Positions 5,605 to 5,651 of a DNA stretch of 5,651 nt are shown here, in pieces. This DNA comes from PGZG01 sp040235405. GTDB taxonomy: Bacteria; Pseudomonadota; Gammaproteobacteria; Pseudomonadales; Alcanivoracaceae. The DNA is taken from positions 1-5,651 of the forward strand of contig JBECKT010000164.1 in NCBI GenBank assembly GCA_040235405.1, given 5' to 3'. A program made the position numbers and the translations under genes. Under the pieces are notes generated by a model that was not told where the DNA came from, did no database searches, and saw only the letters and a program-made list of their open reading frames with translations. Position 1 is the stretch's first letter. Each line of letters opens with the position of its first letter.

Positions 5605-5651
5605 TCAAGCCTGCAGAAGCCTCGGGGTAATGCCAAAAACAAGCACTGGAC

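Larger units (their letters stand above)
4228..5651. other. Low-GC segment after ftsX, probable acquired cargo
   Basis: From the ftsX stop to the window end the base composition and codon use differ from the upstream operon. Two 60-base samples inside the last gene (4681-4740 and 5041-5100) contain 45% and 48% G+C, against 65% in a sample of ftsY (2041-2100). AGA, AGG and ATA codons are frequent in the last gene and essentially absent from ftsY. The segment occupies the position where rpoH usually lies. No integrase, transposase, attachment site or flanking duplication is seen, and the right boundary is outside the window, so the mode of acquisition is unknown. Confidence 0.6.

Overview
The window is a piece of a gammaproteobacterial chromosome, judged by the conserved ftsY-ftsE-ftsX cell-division/secretion operon with an M16 zinc-protease gene pair divergent to it, an arrangement known from Pseudomonas and relatives. 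The conserved part is GC-rich (one 60-base sample inside ftsY is 65% G+C) and carries REP-like palindromes with a GGAGCGGYCG head, of the kind common in Pseudomonadales/Alcanivorax-type genomes. The genus cannot be fixed from the sequence alone.

Layout. On the minus strand, a periplasmic M16 peptidase with an intact HxxEH zinc motif (137-1456) overlaps by ATGA the start of a second, truncated gene (1-140) that encodes a lipoprotein signal peptide, most likely the partner M16 subunit. An inverted pair of REP sequences (53-115) lies inside the reading frame of that signal peptide and must be translated. A third, compact REP palindrome (1471-1494) sits just upstream of the first M16 gene's ribosome binding site. 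On the plus strand, ftsY (1582-2550), ftsE (2547-3227) and ftsX (3217-4227) follow with overlapping ends, indicating one translationally coupled operon: the SRP receptor and the ABC-type FtsEX complex that controls septal peptidoglycan hydrolysis.

Immediately after ftsX, where gammaproteobacteria usually carry rpoH, composition changes abruptly (two 60-base samples of the last gene are 45% and 48% G+C, and AGA, AGG and ATA codons appear). This segment (4228 to the window end) holds a two-gene unit: an 83-residue protein resembling an isolated WYL domain (4347-4598) and a 320-residue cytosolic 5'-nucleotidase of the cN-I (NT5C1) family (4642-5604) with its HAD-type catalytic motifs intact. It looks like horizontally acquired cargo next to a core operon. 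A stand-alone WYL-like domain next to a nucleoside-monophosphate phosphatase is the least explained part of the window. It could be a nucleotide-sensing/nucleotide-degrading accessory module, possibly phage-related, but that function is inference only.

No tRNA, rRNA, CRISPR array, integrase or transposase gene is visible.
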